Shown piece after piece: positions 1 through 11,998 of a DNA stretch of 64,000 bases. This stretch comes from Gnetum montanum (lineage: Eukaryota; Streptophyta; Gnetopsida; Gnetales; Gnetaceae), in NCBI GenBank assembly GCA_015680685.1, contig MNCI01022658.1, positions 169,180 through 233,179 on the forward strand, in the 5' to 3' direction. The notes under the pieces were generated by a model. That model ran no database searches and was not told the DNA's origin. It worked only from the letters and a program-made list of their open reading frames with translations. Numbering within the stretch: position 1 is the stretch's first letter; each line of letters starts with the position of its first letter. A program made the translations under genes and the position numbers.

Positions 1-98
1 GTGAAACTAGGTATAAACTCATCTGGGTGAGTGTACACCACTTTGAATTTTTAGGACACTAGCAATTTTGATTTATCATGCTTGTGAGAAGAAGACAT
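1..98 (-). pseudogene. Element F gag, N-terminal fragment (Athila-like)
   Basis: Reading the minus strand from an ATG at 98 gives MSSSHKHDKSKLLVS, a stop, then KFKVVYTHPDEFIPSF up to the window edge. The gag of element A (46617) begins MSSSHRSPSSPKVVQ and continues with CAHPDEYVPKF, so the two are homologous, and the position just inside a primer-binding site agrees. Only about 33 codons are visible and one is a stop, so this is a decayed gag start. The rest of element F lies left of the window. Confidence 0.6.
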
Positions 99-240
99 TT
101 TATATTAGAGAAAAATTTAGCATGCTTAAATTATTATTACAATTATAATTTTTTTGAATGATTGTGACCTTAAGATTCATTCCAATGATCTTAAATAATA
201 TTCACTAAGTCCTAGATAGCACATATATCAAAATTCAAAT

Positions 241-257
241 CCTTGATAATGGCACCA
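241..257 (-). other. Primer-binding site of element F (tRNA-Asp type, decayed)
   Basis: The minus strand reads TGGTGCCATTATCAAGG. The tRNA-Asp primer site of Athila and related plant elements is TGGCGCCGTTGCCGGGG; the differences are mostly G-to-A and C-to-T changes. It lies one base inside the LTR edge at 259, as in element A. Confidence 0.6.
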
Positions 258-258
258 A

Positions 259-1385
259 TGATGAGCAACGAGTAGACCCTACATCCAACCATATGAAGCA
301 TTAAGCATTCACGCACGATTCATCAAATTCTATGGACTTATAGCCTTCTAAGTACATTGGTCTATAGGAAGTGAAACTAACCATTGCAATCATTATCTTC
401 CCGATTACACTTTTGAAATGCAAAGGTACAATCAAGTGTAGCTAAGGCATATGATTTTTATCATTTTTATTTTTTATACTTTAAGTTGCCTAAGGGTAAA
501 GAATAATTGAAGAGCAGTGAGGTACACCTACGTCCAACCATACGAATCACTATGGTGTTCATGCATGATCCGATCGAATTCCATGGATTCCTAGTGTTCC
601 CATACACAAGATTTAATCTAGAAGGTGAATCTAATCATGGAATGATTTTTGTCTTTCCAACTACACTTGTGTAGCTTAGTTATATGGTTAAGTGTAATTG
701 AGGCACATAATTTTTATTATTTTATATTTTTGTTTGCCTAAGGTTGGTAATAGATTAAGAATAAATTGATTAATTGATTCAACTAATTTAATCGCTAATT
801 AATAACTAAATATATTAACATAAGCATTCAATCCCACTTTTTGTACACATCTTGAACATGTACAATACTACTAGGCAACTAAGCATTAAGTGCTACTAGG
901 ATTACCAAGTGTTATACGTATGCTTGAAGTGGTCATACTTATGTATGCTAGTCTATTTAGCTTAATTAATTAATTACTTAAAATCTTAATCATTCTATCT
1001 TAATTAATTACTTAATTAATGAAATAATAAATGTATAAATAAATTATTAAGCTAGTCTAAGTGCTATAAGGTTTATCAAAAAGCTTGTCTTTATTGCTGC
1101 ACACACTACGGTGCTCAAATACAATAGTGCTTGAATAAAGATTTGTACACTGGTTGAGTCTTAGTGTGGGTACTTGGAAAATTATTTTATCTCTTATGAA
1201 AAAAAATTATAAAAATTCCATTAGCAACTAAAAATCTAACTATCCATTAACATGGATGGGATGCCATATTTATAGATTTACTAGGATGCCACATCTATAG
1301 GTAGATGTCAACATGGAAAACCCTACATCGACGTGGTCACATTGACGACATCCTATCGGTGTAGCCGACTGATGATACTTCATCA
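259..1385 (-). repeat. LTR of element F (Athila-like)
   Basis: The plus strand begins TGATGAGCAACG and ends CTTCATCA, giving TGATGA/TCATCA termini as in the element A LTR (46781 onward). Blocks shared with A include the CCAACCATA...GCATTCACG stretch, the ACACATCTTGAAC stretch and the TCAAAAAGCTTGTCTTTATTGC stretch. A minus-strand TATAAATA lies near 1266-1274. The LTR is longer than that of A (about 810 bp) because the block at 259-500 recurs in diverged form at about 510-740. Confidence 0.6.
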
Positions 1386-1830
1386 ATAATGTATAAAATA
1401 ATAGAATTAAATTGCTAGTTGAATCTAGCTAGCTACACTTAGCTAATCCTAACATATGCATATGTCACACTTTCTATACACATCTTGAACATGTTTAATG
1501 CTACTAGGTTACCAAACATTAAGCGTTACTAGGATTACCAAGCGCTAAGTGTATGCTTGAAGTGGTCGTACTATGTGCTTAATTAATTACAATTTAATCT
1601 AGCTTAATTTAGCTTAATTACTTACAGCATTAAATGAAATTTCATAAAACATTAAATGCATAAATAAAAAATTAATCTATTTCAAACTGCTACAAGGTTT
1701 ATCAAAAAGCTCATCTTTATTGCCACACACACTATCATGCTCAGGCACAATAGTGCTCAAATAAATATTCGTACACTCTTTGACTCCTACTAGAGGCACT
1801 TGAATGTAAGAAAATTGCAAGAGCTCTACT
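1386..1830 (-). repeat. Truncated second LTR copy of the F/A family
   Basis: The stretch from about 1440 repeats the 830-1190 part of the neighbouring LTR: CACATCTTGAACATG, the CTACTAGG...ACCAAGCG block, GCTTGAAGTGGTC, the TTTATCAAAAAGCTC block and AATAGTGCTCAAATAAA. The first part of the LTR is missing, so this is a fragment. It abuts the integrase relic of element E, whose last recognisable codons lie near 1960. The 1830-1960 interval holds nothing I recognise. Confidence 0.5.
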
Positions 1831-1959
1831 ATAACTATGCTTGGGCCACCAATGTCTCTTCGGAGTGGGGATTAGGACTAGATGCATTAGTATAGGAATG
1901 TGTTGTAGCCCTTCTAGGAGATTGATGTATTGTGTACTTGCTGTGTGTGCATTAGTGTT

Positions 1960-2388
1960 GAATTATTGTAAGAAAATTTAGCATGGGGAGGTTTTTTTTC
2001 CCATAATTCTAGATTTTCTCCATACAAGCAATATAGAAAATTTTCTAGGCTTTTATATATAATCTTAAATTTTCTATTTGTTTGGGAATGATAAGAAAAA
2101 CTAAACTATAACCTAAAATCCACACACTTATATGAAATTTACTAGAATGAACTTACAAACTTAACATCCTATCATTAATAATGCTTCATGGGATTTGATG
2201 TAGCTTTACAATCTCATGAAAGAATGACTCTACTACCTTGTTATTACCATAAGATTCATGATAATGAAGACAATGAATCATTTTTGAAATATATCTATGA
2301 TAACTAAACTATGTTCATTACCCTTCTAGCTACATAGAATACTTGTAACAAAGTTAGCATTGATGTTTTTCCATAGCTATTTAGGAAT
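1960..2388 (-). pseudogene. Element E integrase, C-terminal part (chromovirus-like)
   Basis: The minus strand shows a decayed integrase core in broken frames: WKNINANFVTS (family WEDISMDFVTGLP), then EHSLVIIDIFQK (family VVVDRFSK), FHEIVKLHQIP (family FREIVRLHGIP) and FSFSYHSQTNRKFKI with LENFLYCLYGENLELW (family YHPQTDGQTEVVNR...LLRCLVGE). The upstream zinc-binding part sits at about 26052-26200 on the other side of element C, so C inserted inside this integrase. Several stops and frameshifts make it non-functional. Confidence 0.7.
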
Positions 2389-4128
2389 TGTAGCGATCGA
2401 AAATGTTAGCGATTGGAACATTGAGAGGTTCGTAGGTGCATAGCCTTGACCCTACCTTCGTGCGAGGGGCTTTTCTAGAAAATGGAGGTGGAGTGTCCTA
2501 GACAGTCTTATCGATCAAACAGGGACTTTGCTAGTTGCAACCAGGATATTGGGTGTAGCCAGGGGGTGGTGTGGTTACCCAAAATGCAAGTGTTGATGTT
2601 GTGAGATAATGCTAAGCATTCTAATGACATTTTTGAAGGTACCATGACCGGCTAAGCCTAAGCATAATGGGGGTTTCTAGGCATGAGAACAATGGTGCAA
2701 ATGTGTAAAGTAGCGAAAAATGTGAATGCGTTAGTTAATGTCAAAGAAAATGCTTAAAATGCAATGAATTTTGAGAGAAAGAAAGAATGGTACCACCGTA
2801 AATAGGGAGCATAGCAATTACAAATGAGAATTGAGGTGGTACGCGGTGTACAGATAGGTGTAGTAATAGTGTAGCCACAGTCTTTGGGGTGTCTTAGGAT
2901 GAAGACTAATGTCTGTTGCAAAGTTTGTGCCTGTTGGGTTAGCTATCATGGTTTCTTGTAGGCTATGGTGCACTATGGTGCTGAATGGGATGTGAAGGTG
3001 TTGCCAAGATGTCAATACACTCCAATGTGTGGGGTGCTTAAGATGCCTTAGTTGCTAAGTGGTACTTTGGAAGTGCCAACTACTACTTGAATTTGCCAAC
3101 CAAATGCTTCAAATGCACATGAATAAAATGAATTTCCCCTCTAGAGTGTGGAATGTAGGGGTATTTATAGGCTTAGGATTATCATGAAGTGTGGATTGAG
3201 TGCCATGTGGCAAAGGGGTAGGTGGGGCTATGTTGACCTCTACTATGCTCCCATTGAAGCAATTGGTGCTATGCTTTGGTGTGCTTTAGTAAACCTTGAG
3301 AGACTACCAGATTATGGCCACATTACCAAGACTACATGTGCCAAAGTTAGAAAATATTGCAATGTACCTACAAATAGTGCAATTTGGAGGCTATGCTCTA
3401 GGACTATGTTCTTCCCTCTTTCAAGTGGATCAAGTGTAGGTAGAATTTTGGGACACAAGGGGGCTACAAAGAAAGTGCAAGTTACTGATCTTGCTTGTTG
3501 AAGGAGTGTTGGAGCTAGAATGAAGGCCTATGTTGAGCTAGGGAAGCTTTTGGAGGGGTTTTCATGTTGCTATGCTAGCTACGCTCTAGAGTGTACTCCA
3601 ACAGTTAGGCAAATTTTACAAAAAAGTGATGTCCAGTGCTACTACACTTGCTACGCTCATTAGTGTAGCAGGAAGGGATAGGGTGTAGCATGGATACTTA
3701 GGGAAATTTGGTAAAAATTGTAGTTCTTATTCTTACTATGATAGCTATGCTCAGGAGTGTAGCAGGAGGAATAGCTTTAGGAGTTAAAAAATCTGCTGAA
3801 TGCCTCTCCCATGTTGAGCTACCTTAACAACTTCTAACTTAACACTAGTGCAAACTAGCCACTGGAGTGTTGCTACATTTGCTACGCTCAAGAGTGTAGT
3901 AGGAGGAATGGGAGCATAGCAAGCCACTTACAAAAATTTTACAATTGCTATTAATACTTAGAAAATTTTGGAAATCTGGTTTTGTGTTGCATGCTATGCT
4001 GGCTACACTCTAAAGTGTAGCCCCAACACTAGGATCATGGGCCAAACACTTAGAAAAAATTTGCCTCATGCTAACACTTAGGAAAATTTATAGTTAAAGT
4101 GTTGTTGCTCAAATTTGGTGGTGTTTCA
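2389..4128 (-). repeat. 3' LTR of element C
   Basis: It is homologous along its length to 24288-26051. On the minus strand it starts TGAAACACCACC and ends CGCTACA; element B starts TGAAACACCG, so the families are related. A minus-strand TATA box (CTATAAATAC) lies at 3161-3170. The part from about 3500 to 4030 is packed with GCTACGCTC-like and GAGTGTAGC-like motifs. Confidence 0.75.
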
Positions 4129-4142
4129 TTAGCTCCTCTTTA
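4129..4142 (-). other. Polypurine tract of element C
   Basis: The minus strand reads TAAAGAGGAGCTAA directly before the LTR start TGAAACACC. Element B has AAAGAGGAGCCAT at the same place (60614-60626), so the tract is conserved between the two. Confidence 0.7.
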
Positions 4143-5689
4143 TCGATGTTTGTAGGAGTGGCCCGAGAGATGTCGACAAAGAATCCAAAACACCACAGTA
4201 AGCATAACACCAACATCACTCATTGGCACCTAATCGAATGGTGCTTCACTGGGCTCAAAAGTGCTAAAGGTGATGGTATGCTAAGGGCAATGGATGTGAG
4301 GGACTATCTTGGGATAGCAAGGGAGGAATGAGATGTAAATGATGTATCATGCTGCAAGATGCGAAGTCAACATGGTTGACCATGATCATGGCACCAAGGT
4401 GGCTTGTTGCCAAAATGATGGCCTCCTATCAGAATGCTTGTGAGAGAGTTGTCACCCATAGCACCAAAATGGCTTAACCCTAACATGTTGACCTCTTGTC
4501 AAAGTGCTTATGAGAAGGTCGTTCCGAATTCAAGGTTGGACTAATTGCTAAATTGCAGCTTTGTAAGATTTTATGTGGGGACATGTTTTACCCTTTTTTT
4601 TCTTTTTTCTTTTTTTGGAAAATGCTAGCTATGAAATGCTCATCATCGAGTGGACTACATGCCATTCGACGAGCTTTACTGAGAGGCAACCACATTACAT
4701 CTATAGGACAAGTGTTTCCTCTCCAGGATGAGTTGCGTTACATCCTTTTAGGCTTCGACCAGCCCATAAAGGCTTCCCATGGGATGCATTGCATTATGTC
4801 CATCATGGGTTCTACAGTTGACTGAAAGAAGGGTTCTATGTGCATCGAAGAAGCTTGCAGGGAAGGTGGGAAAATGTAAGGAAAATGGGTAAATACAAGT
4901 AGGCTATAGCAGGATAATAGGGATATGTAGTCTCAAGTGGCTTGGCGAGTCCAACCAAGCATGTCAAAGCAATATGGTGCCTTGCTGTTGCAATGAAATG
5001 TGCCTTTGAATGAACACCTCCAAGGCTTCATCTTGCAAACACAACATAGAGAAGATAGGAAAACAACCATACAACATGAGATGAGAGAAAATTGCTAGTT
5101 GCGAGGGCACTACAAGTGCTAGACCAGTTGTAAGAGCTTGCAGTGCCAAAATAGGAAGGCTAGTTTAGGTGCTAGAGCTAGAAGGTTGTAAAAGCTTCAG
5201 TAGCCACATTGTGAGGTTGATGAAGCAGTTCGAGGCAATGATGATGCAAGTGCTTAAAACTTCACACCAAGGACATGAACTTCAAAATCTAGTGAGATGG
5301 CAAGGAGCCACATTTCTAGATGTACTTCCAAGCCTAGGCAATGGTGAGGGCTAGACGATGGCAGTGTTGTGGCTAGGCCACAATACTGTTGGGGCTCCAA
5401 CGGGTGGTGCTAATGGTGAGAGCTCCAACTAATAATGACGATGATGGTGGTGGTAGCTTTGGAAGGTTAGCAAAATGCTTGAGGGCATCTTTAGAGGATC
5501 AAAAAAAATGCCAAGGGTGATAATGTTACAAATGTTCTAAAGGATTTTTCTTGATGACATGAACTCCATTTTGGAACTACAACACTTTGCCATGCCTTGC
5601 CCACGAGACATGGGTAGATGATGTAGGATTAGAAGTATTCATGCTCACTTGTCCACAAAACTATGTGTGTTGAGTTGTACATGTTGAAC
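4143..5689 (-). other. 3' untranslated region of element C
   Basis: This stretch lies between the repeat cluster after integrase and the polypurine tract. I see no conserved protein on either strand; the short open frames here have no recognisable motif. A T-rich run occurs at about 4582-4615. The matching region of element B is 59461-60613. Confidence 0.5.
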
Positions 5690-6012
5690 TACAAACCTAG
5701 TTTAAGGTCCTGGTAGACCACATGCTATGCTAGTTGAAGGTCCTAGTAGATCATGAACCAATTTTAAGACCATTGCAGACCATGATGCACTAGTTTATAG
5801 TCCTAGCAGACTATTATGTACTAGTTTAATGTCACAGCTAACGGTGGATATTATGCCAGTTTAACGTCATGATGTAAGGACAAGTTGTGCCAGTTTAAGG
5901 TCATAGTGAACTTGCTATGCTAGTTTATTATCATAGTAGACGGGTGTGCTGCAGATGCCAGTTTAACGTCATAGCCCAAGGATGATCTATGTTAGTTTAA
6001 CATCATAGAAGA
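5690..6012 (-). repeat. Short-repeat cluster after integrase (element C)
   Basis: About ten diverged copies of a unit close to TAGTTTAAGGTCCTAGTAGACCA (plus strand) occur at roughly 22-40 bp spacing. The reverse complement (TGGTCTACTAGGACCTTAAACTA) is the same family as the cluster after integrase in element B (58939-59460) and the clusters at 13497-13625 and 19622-19945. Confidence 0.7.
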
Positions 6013-6039
6013 CATGCTACTTACCTTGCTTTTTAGTAA

Positions 6040-7060
6040 TGCATCTTAGGCGTAGTAAGAATTTAGGTGGGAATGGTTGATCAGGTTGACAAATTCATTA
6101 TTGTCTAGATTAGAAAGCTTGAATGCTCCATTGTCATAGGCCTTGGTGACCAAGAAAGGCCCTTCTCAGTTGGTTAAGAATTTGTCTATAGGTTCACGAA
6201 TAACCTTGAGGACTAAGTTCCCTCTCCTAATTTGGCATTGATGCTGATTTTGGTGGTGCTTTTGTCATTTCTTTTCTTGATACCATTCAATGTGATCAAG
6301 CATCTACATGTGCTCCTCCTCTATAGAGTCAAGGTTAATGGTTCTGAACTCATTGTTTTGAGCCTTGCTAATGAAGCTTAAGAGGATCACACGGAGAGAT
6401 GAGACCTATAATTCAAAAGGAAAAATGGATTTAGACCCATACACAAGGATATATGGTGTCTTACTTGTTGCTGTTCTGTGCGTGGTGTGGTAGGCCCACA
6501 GTGCATAGACCAACTGCTCATGTCATTGTCGTTTGCTGTTGCTAAGCATCTTTTTCAAAAGGTTGACGATGACCTTGTTTATGGCCTCTACCTGGCCATT
6601 CACCTGCGGGTAGTATGGAAATGAGAAGGAATTATTGATGCTGAGGTATTTGTAGAAGGCTTTGCTCTTTGCACTGCTAAACTATGGCCCATTGTCCATG
6701 ACAGTGGTCACGGGTAGAATAAATTGGATCACTATATTGTCAAGGATGAATTTTCACACTTGTTGCAATGTTGTCTTCCTAAGAAAAATAGCTTCAACCC
6801 ATTTGGTAAAGTATTTGATTGTGGTTATGATGAAGTTATGTCCTGCGAAGGACTTAGGCATGATGGGCCCTATGATATCCAACCCCCAGTGTTGGAACAA
6901 CCATGTGATCTACATGGTGTGTAGTTCATTGGGTGGCACGTTCAGTAAGTTTCCATGTCATTGACACATGTCGCACATCTTGACCTTGGAAATGCAATCA
7001 TGCTTCATGTAAGGCCAATAGTAGCCTAAGCATCTAATTTTTGATGCCATTACCTTGGAT
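6040..7060 (-). pseudogene. Element C integrase
   Basis: The minus strand reads MASKIRCLGYYWPYM then CISKVKMCDMCQ (zinc-binding cysteines), WGLDIIGPIMPKSFAGHNFI (first catalytic Asp in the LDIIGP context), VMDNGP (second Asp) and NGQVEAINKVIVNLLKKML (catalytic Glu). A C-terminal part with GNLVLKVIREPIDKF and EGPFLVT follows. It aligns along its length with the integrase of element B. In-frame stops make it non-functional, but the three catalytic acidic positions appear kept. Confidence 0.75.
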
Positions 7061-7290
7061 GCTATGTAGGCTCCGCATAGTCCCTCGTGGACTTGATCAA
7101 CGATCATCTGCACTTTGTTGTCGCTAAAGTAGGTCAGTTGTATGCCATCATAGGATCTATGACAAAGTGTGCCATCACCTATAATGATGTACTATCGTGA
7201 CCATTTTTGCACTGCATCCTTTTGGGTAATGGTTAGATGTTGTGGAGGTTTACCCTGATGAAGGTATGCCTTAATGTTGTCATACCATTC

Positions 7291-7960
7291 CTATGCATGA
7301 GCTATGCTTGTTGTGGTTATAAATGTAATGTTGGTTACTTGTGTGATAGGTTTGGTGCAATCTGTTACTGAGGCCAGCAAGGCATGAAACATGTTAGGTA
7401 CAATGCTTAAGGCTAATGTGGCTAATGTGTCGGTGATGGCATTTTTTTTGTGGGGAATGTGTTGGATATCTACAGTTGCAAACCATAGGAGAAAATGCTT
7501 CGCCAAGTCACAATAAGGTTGTAAATGTTGTGCTTTATAAGCATAAACCTCTGTAACTTGGTTGATGACTAACTGTGAATCACATTGGATCGCTAGGTTT
7601 TAGATTCCTAGGTTACAAGCTGCTATAAGACCTCTAAGGAGGCCTTCATACTCTGCTATGTTGTTAGTGCAAGGAAATGCAAAGTGATAAGCAAAGGGTT
7701 AGATCTCCCTAGAGAGAAACATGATTACGGTAGTGACACTACTTCCTTGAGAGGTTGAAGCATCATTGAAGTGTAAAATTTCCTCAAAGTTGGTAGGCAC
7801 TTGGCTTATACTACTAACAAGTTCATCTAGGAATTTTTGGTTTATTGTTGCTTGATCATTTATTAACAAAGTTGTGAATTGTGTGACTATTACTTGACCT
7901 TTGGTTGATGCTTGCGCTATGTAATAGGTTAGACTCCTCAGTTATTACTTTCCACTATGC
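7291..7960 (-). pseudogene. Element C archaeal-type RNase H (second RNase H)
   Basis: The clearest part, 7506-7291, reads MAKHFLLWFATVDIQHIPHK and ITDTLATLALS, matching MAKDLLKRFTTIDAQHVPR and LVDALAMLAL in element B. The upstream half, to about 7960, is recognisable only in broken frames. This extra RNase H between the ordinary RNase H and integrase is typical of the Tat lineage. It is decayed. Confidence 0.65.
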
Positions 7961-8029
7961 AATTCAACTACTTTTGTAGATATTCATTATGATTACCCAA
8001 AGTACATTACTTTTGCAGATGATGTTCAC

Positions 8030-8194
8030 CTAGTTGCGGAAAAGATAATGCCTCCACTTCTTAAGTGCAAAGAGTAAGGCAAGGCAGTTCTTTTCCACAT
8101 CAATGTATTTTGCTTCATGGGCCACTAATGCATGGCTTAGGTAACATACAAGGACCTTTGAGCCATCGTCTCTATTTTTGTTGGCGAGTGTTTG
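8030..8194 (-). pseudogene. Element C RNase H, C-terminal part, split from RT
   Basis: The minus strand reads NRDDGSKVLVCYLSHALV, then AHEAKYIDVEKNCLALLFAL and KKWRHYLFRN, the RNase H part equivalent to NDGSEVPIYYLGHALCAYE in element B. It keeps the catalytic Glu context (EKNCLALLFAL). The start of the domain (YIYLTTSDMSITSLLCE) lies 3.8 kb away, ending near 11999, so an insertion separates the two halves. Confidence 0.75.
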
Positions 8195-9480
8195 GGACGC
8201 GACCGTCAACGAGTGTCCTCGAACAGGATTTAGGTGCCTGATGGTCTCTGGCAACACCAAGGCCCATATACCTCCAAATAAACTCAGTAGTTAATGTGAG
8301 TATGTGTGTGTGCTGTTGTTGCGTGCGGTTGTGAGAAATGTAACGATTGCGTTGCGTGTAAACTACAAATGACTTACTTTAAAGAGATTTAGCCAACTTT
8401 GCCAAGTACTGTGAGTTGTTGAAAATTTCCTATTTTGTTCAACTGCCTAGTCTACGCGGTCCTTATAATACCTACTTGTAACAAATAAAATTTTGCAAAA
8501 ACATTTGAGCACAACTCCGCAATCTACTCCTAATTTTCCCCAGAGAAAGAGATAGTTCCACAAGAAAACTAGAAATAGAGCAAGATTCGATGGAAATAAG
8601 CAGAAAAGAAAAGAAAGCAGATTTGTGTAGACCTCAAATATTTAAACAAGGTAAAATGACACGAGTAAACACTTCGCAATAAAGCTATCCCAAATTCAAT
8701 ATCTACGAATTGTTCAAACTTCCAAGGCTCAAACAAGCAATATCTTCAAGACAATCCTATTATGCTACCAAAAATTGCTGCGTAAACTACCACGTACGAG
8801 ACTCCATTTTGACTAGATAATAGATGTCAACGATTGCATTCAAACAGAACCTTTAAAAGACTTGACAATTTCTGATTGAAATACCACGAGAATTCACTTT
8901 AAAGATAAAAAGAAGCTATTCTGGTCCCATCAAAATACCAAAGATTTTCTGAACCCTCTCGACTACTGAATTGTTCAACGGCGTGACTACAAACAGAGGC
9001 TCTCTTACAACAATCCCAATAGCAGTTCCCACACGTTGCACAATAACGAAATTTACTACTAAAATGCTCTCAAGGCTTTTAAACACAAGCGCTTCTATGG
9101 CAAAATTTTAATAGAAATTTCTATCGGGCAACAAGAACAATAAGAGCAATCTAAAAATCCCAAAATTACTTGCCAAGGATGATACTATCTAAACCACTAG
9201 CTAAACAATTTAAACAAAACAAAAAATGAAATGCATAACTCACAGGACCATGACAAAGAGGCTGAAATCTTTATTCTAGCAAGCCATCTTACAAGCAATT
9301 GTTCACACTTTCTTCTTTACAAAATGCTCTTCTCAAGACCTCAAGTATGTCTCTGAGTGAGAGCCCAAGTGTGATCCCAATGTCTTCAAAAGTGTGATGT
9401 ATGAGACCCCAATGTGATGATATGATGATGATATGTCCCCCCCTTGACCCCTAAAGCCTTTTTATAGGGTTCAAAGGTAG

Positions 9481-9711
9481 NNNNNNNNNNNNNNNNNNNN
9501 NNNNNNNNNNNNNNNNNNNNNNNNNNNNNNNNNNNNNNNNNNNNNNNNNNNNNNNNNNNNNNNNNNNNNNNNNNNNNNNNNNNNNNNNNNNNNNNNNNNN
9601 NNNNNNNNNNNNNNNNNNNNNNNNNNNNNNNNNNNNNNNNNNNNNNNNNNNNNNNNNNNNNNNNNNNNNNNNNNNNNNNNNNNNNNNNNNNNNNNNNNNN
9701 NNNNNNNNNNN
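9481..9711. other. Assembly gap (231 N)
   Basis: A run of N. Open frames drawn through it have no meaning. Confidence 0.99.
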
Positions 9712-10429
9712 ATGCAGTTAACAAGTGGCCTTTTTAATTGACAAGTGGTCCATTTTGGAGAAAAAGAGGTTGTAGTTGACAAGTGTCTTTTGTAGTGGTT
9801 ACAAACATTTAGAAAATTAGTTATAACTACCATAGGAGGTTATGACTTCTATAAGAAGTTATTATCATTATAAAAATACAAAAGTCACTTGTTATATATA
9901 TATATTATATATTTATTAGGATCTATTGAGGAGTCATCTCTTTGCCCCCTAATTTGATAAAATTAATCCATATTCCAGACCACGTGAGGAGTCAAAATGC
10001 CGTTAAAAATATTAAATGCTTCCCCGGTCTACGGCACCTCTGTCTGGCCATGTGCCGAATGACGTTACATCTTTTTCTGAGAATTTTGTAGTCTTCCCAG
10101 TAACTCCATGATCATCTCCATCTCTGCAACATCAGCACAAGATTTAATTGAAATCCTAATAATCTTCGCCTGGAACATAATCCCTGCCTTCAAAAGCTTC
10201 ATCATAAGAATCCCATGACATGCTATGCTGCGTTTGAAACAAGGGATTCCTGTAAAAAATTCTAGGGAGTTTTGTGGATCCTCCAGCATCGATGCTCTTG
10301 ATGTTGTTGCTCATTCTGTTTTGTTGCACTGATTCTGCTGGCGTCTATTCCATTTTCCTGCGTTGATTTCTGAACATAGTCTTAGGCTCTAACAGGAAAA
10401 ATAATTCACCTTGATCATGACGCCCTCCT

Positions 10430-10907
10430 AGAACTCCTGCGGCCCAACCTTGGGACCAACAGCATCGACGTTCCAACCCTCTTTCTTAGAAGAATCCAGA
10501 AACGGCCCCAGACTGGAACACGTACTTGAGCACTCATTGCAAGATGATTTTGCAGAAAACGGGAAGATACGTAACCTTGATTGTTTCAGAGGCAGGACTG
10601 ATGGAGCCTGAGCCTGATTCTAAGATTGAACCTGAACCTATGCTTGCGTCTGCGTAGGGTTTTTCTAATGATGTTGTTGTTGAAGGCGATCGTATTCTTT
10701 CATCATGTTGTAAAGGTCTTCATTAGTGGTGACTGAGATGAGAGTGTCAAGGTCTTCATTCGGCAACTGATATTTGATGCTGCTGTTATTAAGTAATTGT
10801 TGGAGGATACCAAATCGATAACACCCTTGAATTTGAGCCCAGGTACAGCCAGCAACTCTCCTACAACTTACCGCCCGTGAAGCTTCCATATGTTGCACAC
10901 ACCACAC
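10430..10907 (-). pseudogene. PB1-domain protein fragment (Raf-like kinase family type)
   Basis: The minus strand of 10907-10665 contains IKYQLPNEDLDTLISVTTNE followed by DLYNMMKEYDRL, the C-terminal half of a plant PB1 domain. Family members read KYQLPNEDLDALISV then DEDLENMMEEYDRL. After a stop the same kind of protein continues in another frame: QSRLRIFPFSAKSS (family SRLRLFLFP) and FLDSSKKEGWNVDAVG (family LLDSSK...WFVDALNG). PB1 domains mediate protein-protein pairing; in plants many sit at the N-terminus of Raf-like kinases. No kinase domain is visible, stops interrupt it, and it lies inside a block inserted in a retrotransposon. I read it as a captured gene fragment. Confidence 0.65.
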
Positions 10908-11998
10908 TTGTGGCCTGCTGCAACATTAGATTATACAGATACATTATTTCTTTTCTTCTTCCTCCTACATAGCTTTGTACGTCTCTGCCCTACTGTGCTG
11001 AATCAGAAGTAGTGCCTTGGACAAATTCAAGCTCTGCATATATATTTTTTTCTTTTTCTCAGTTTGGTAACGTTGGGATGCATCGCTGGTTGGCAGAGTT
11101 TCATGTCTTAGCGGCACCGTTTGATTTCATGGTGGTCAACGCTGCATGGTATGGAGATTAATGGTTATCATCGTTTCCGTTCGGCTGCTGGTCATGGCAA
11201 AAATAACTCTGGTTATGATAAGGTGTCTTTGTTTGGAACCTTCTGGATGATTCTCCCTGTTACTATTTGTTTGGTGTTTCGTGTCCTTGAGGGTGCATCA
11301 TTCCACGAGTTTACATGCTGCATAGGTCATGCAAGGGCTGCCCTGGCCCTGCTGGCCACGCATCCCTGTTTGAGGGCTACTGCCCTCTATTCCCTTCAAT
11401 AGCTTACTGATCAACATATTGCCCAGACTTTGATAAATTCATATTTCTTTTGAAATTCTTTCCAAATTATTTTAGGCAGAGTGTAGATACCTTCAACAAT
11501 ATCAGCAGCCTGAAACACTGTTTTTCTACCACCTTTCCCTAAGGATAACTCTTGATCATTCTTTACCAGTATCCAAATGATCAATTCCTGAAAATATTCC
11601 TTTCTTATCAATTGATTCACTATTGGCACATTATCTCTTGCAATATTCTATTCACTGTCTTCCATATGTGCATCATTATTTCCACCAATAATTTTATGGT
11701 CTTCCCGATATGCATGCCTTTCCTCCTTAAGGGCTCCATGCAAGGAATGCTTTAGTTGATGATGTAGACAACCAATGATGTCGCTTTGAGGAAAATACTC
11801 TAGTATACCTAATCCACCTCACAGCATGTTCCAAATGAGAGTTAGACAGACCTTTGGAATATCCACAAAAGAGATGGGCATGTAAAAATTCCAACCTTCA
11901 TCTTGCCATTTCAATAATTCTAATGAAATATTTTGAAGGTTTCAATCATCTCATATCTCTGTTCCATGAAATGGTCAAAATGTGCCAACACTTTTCAC

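Larger units (their letters stand above)
8195..11998. mobile_element. 3.8-kb block inserted in element C RNase H
   Basis: The two halves of the C RNase H break at this block. Its edges read TGTTGGCGAG on the left and GTGCCAACA on the right, i.e. TGTTGG/CCAACA ends. Flanks are T-rich (ATTTT and CTTTT), only loosely like a target duplication. The left part (to about 9978) looks LTR- or promoter-like on the minus strand, with CTATAAAAAGG near 9457-9467. The right part holds a PB1-domain gene fragment and about 1 kb I cannot assign (11000-11990). It contains the N gap. The element class is undetermined. Confidence 0.5.

Noticed and set aside
9386-9833. Open frames over the N run
   Set aside because: Artefacts of unknown bases.
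11411-11629. 72-codon minus-strand frame with basic composition
   Set aside because: No recognisable motif; left unassigned within the inserted block.
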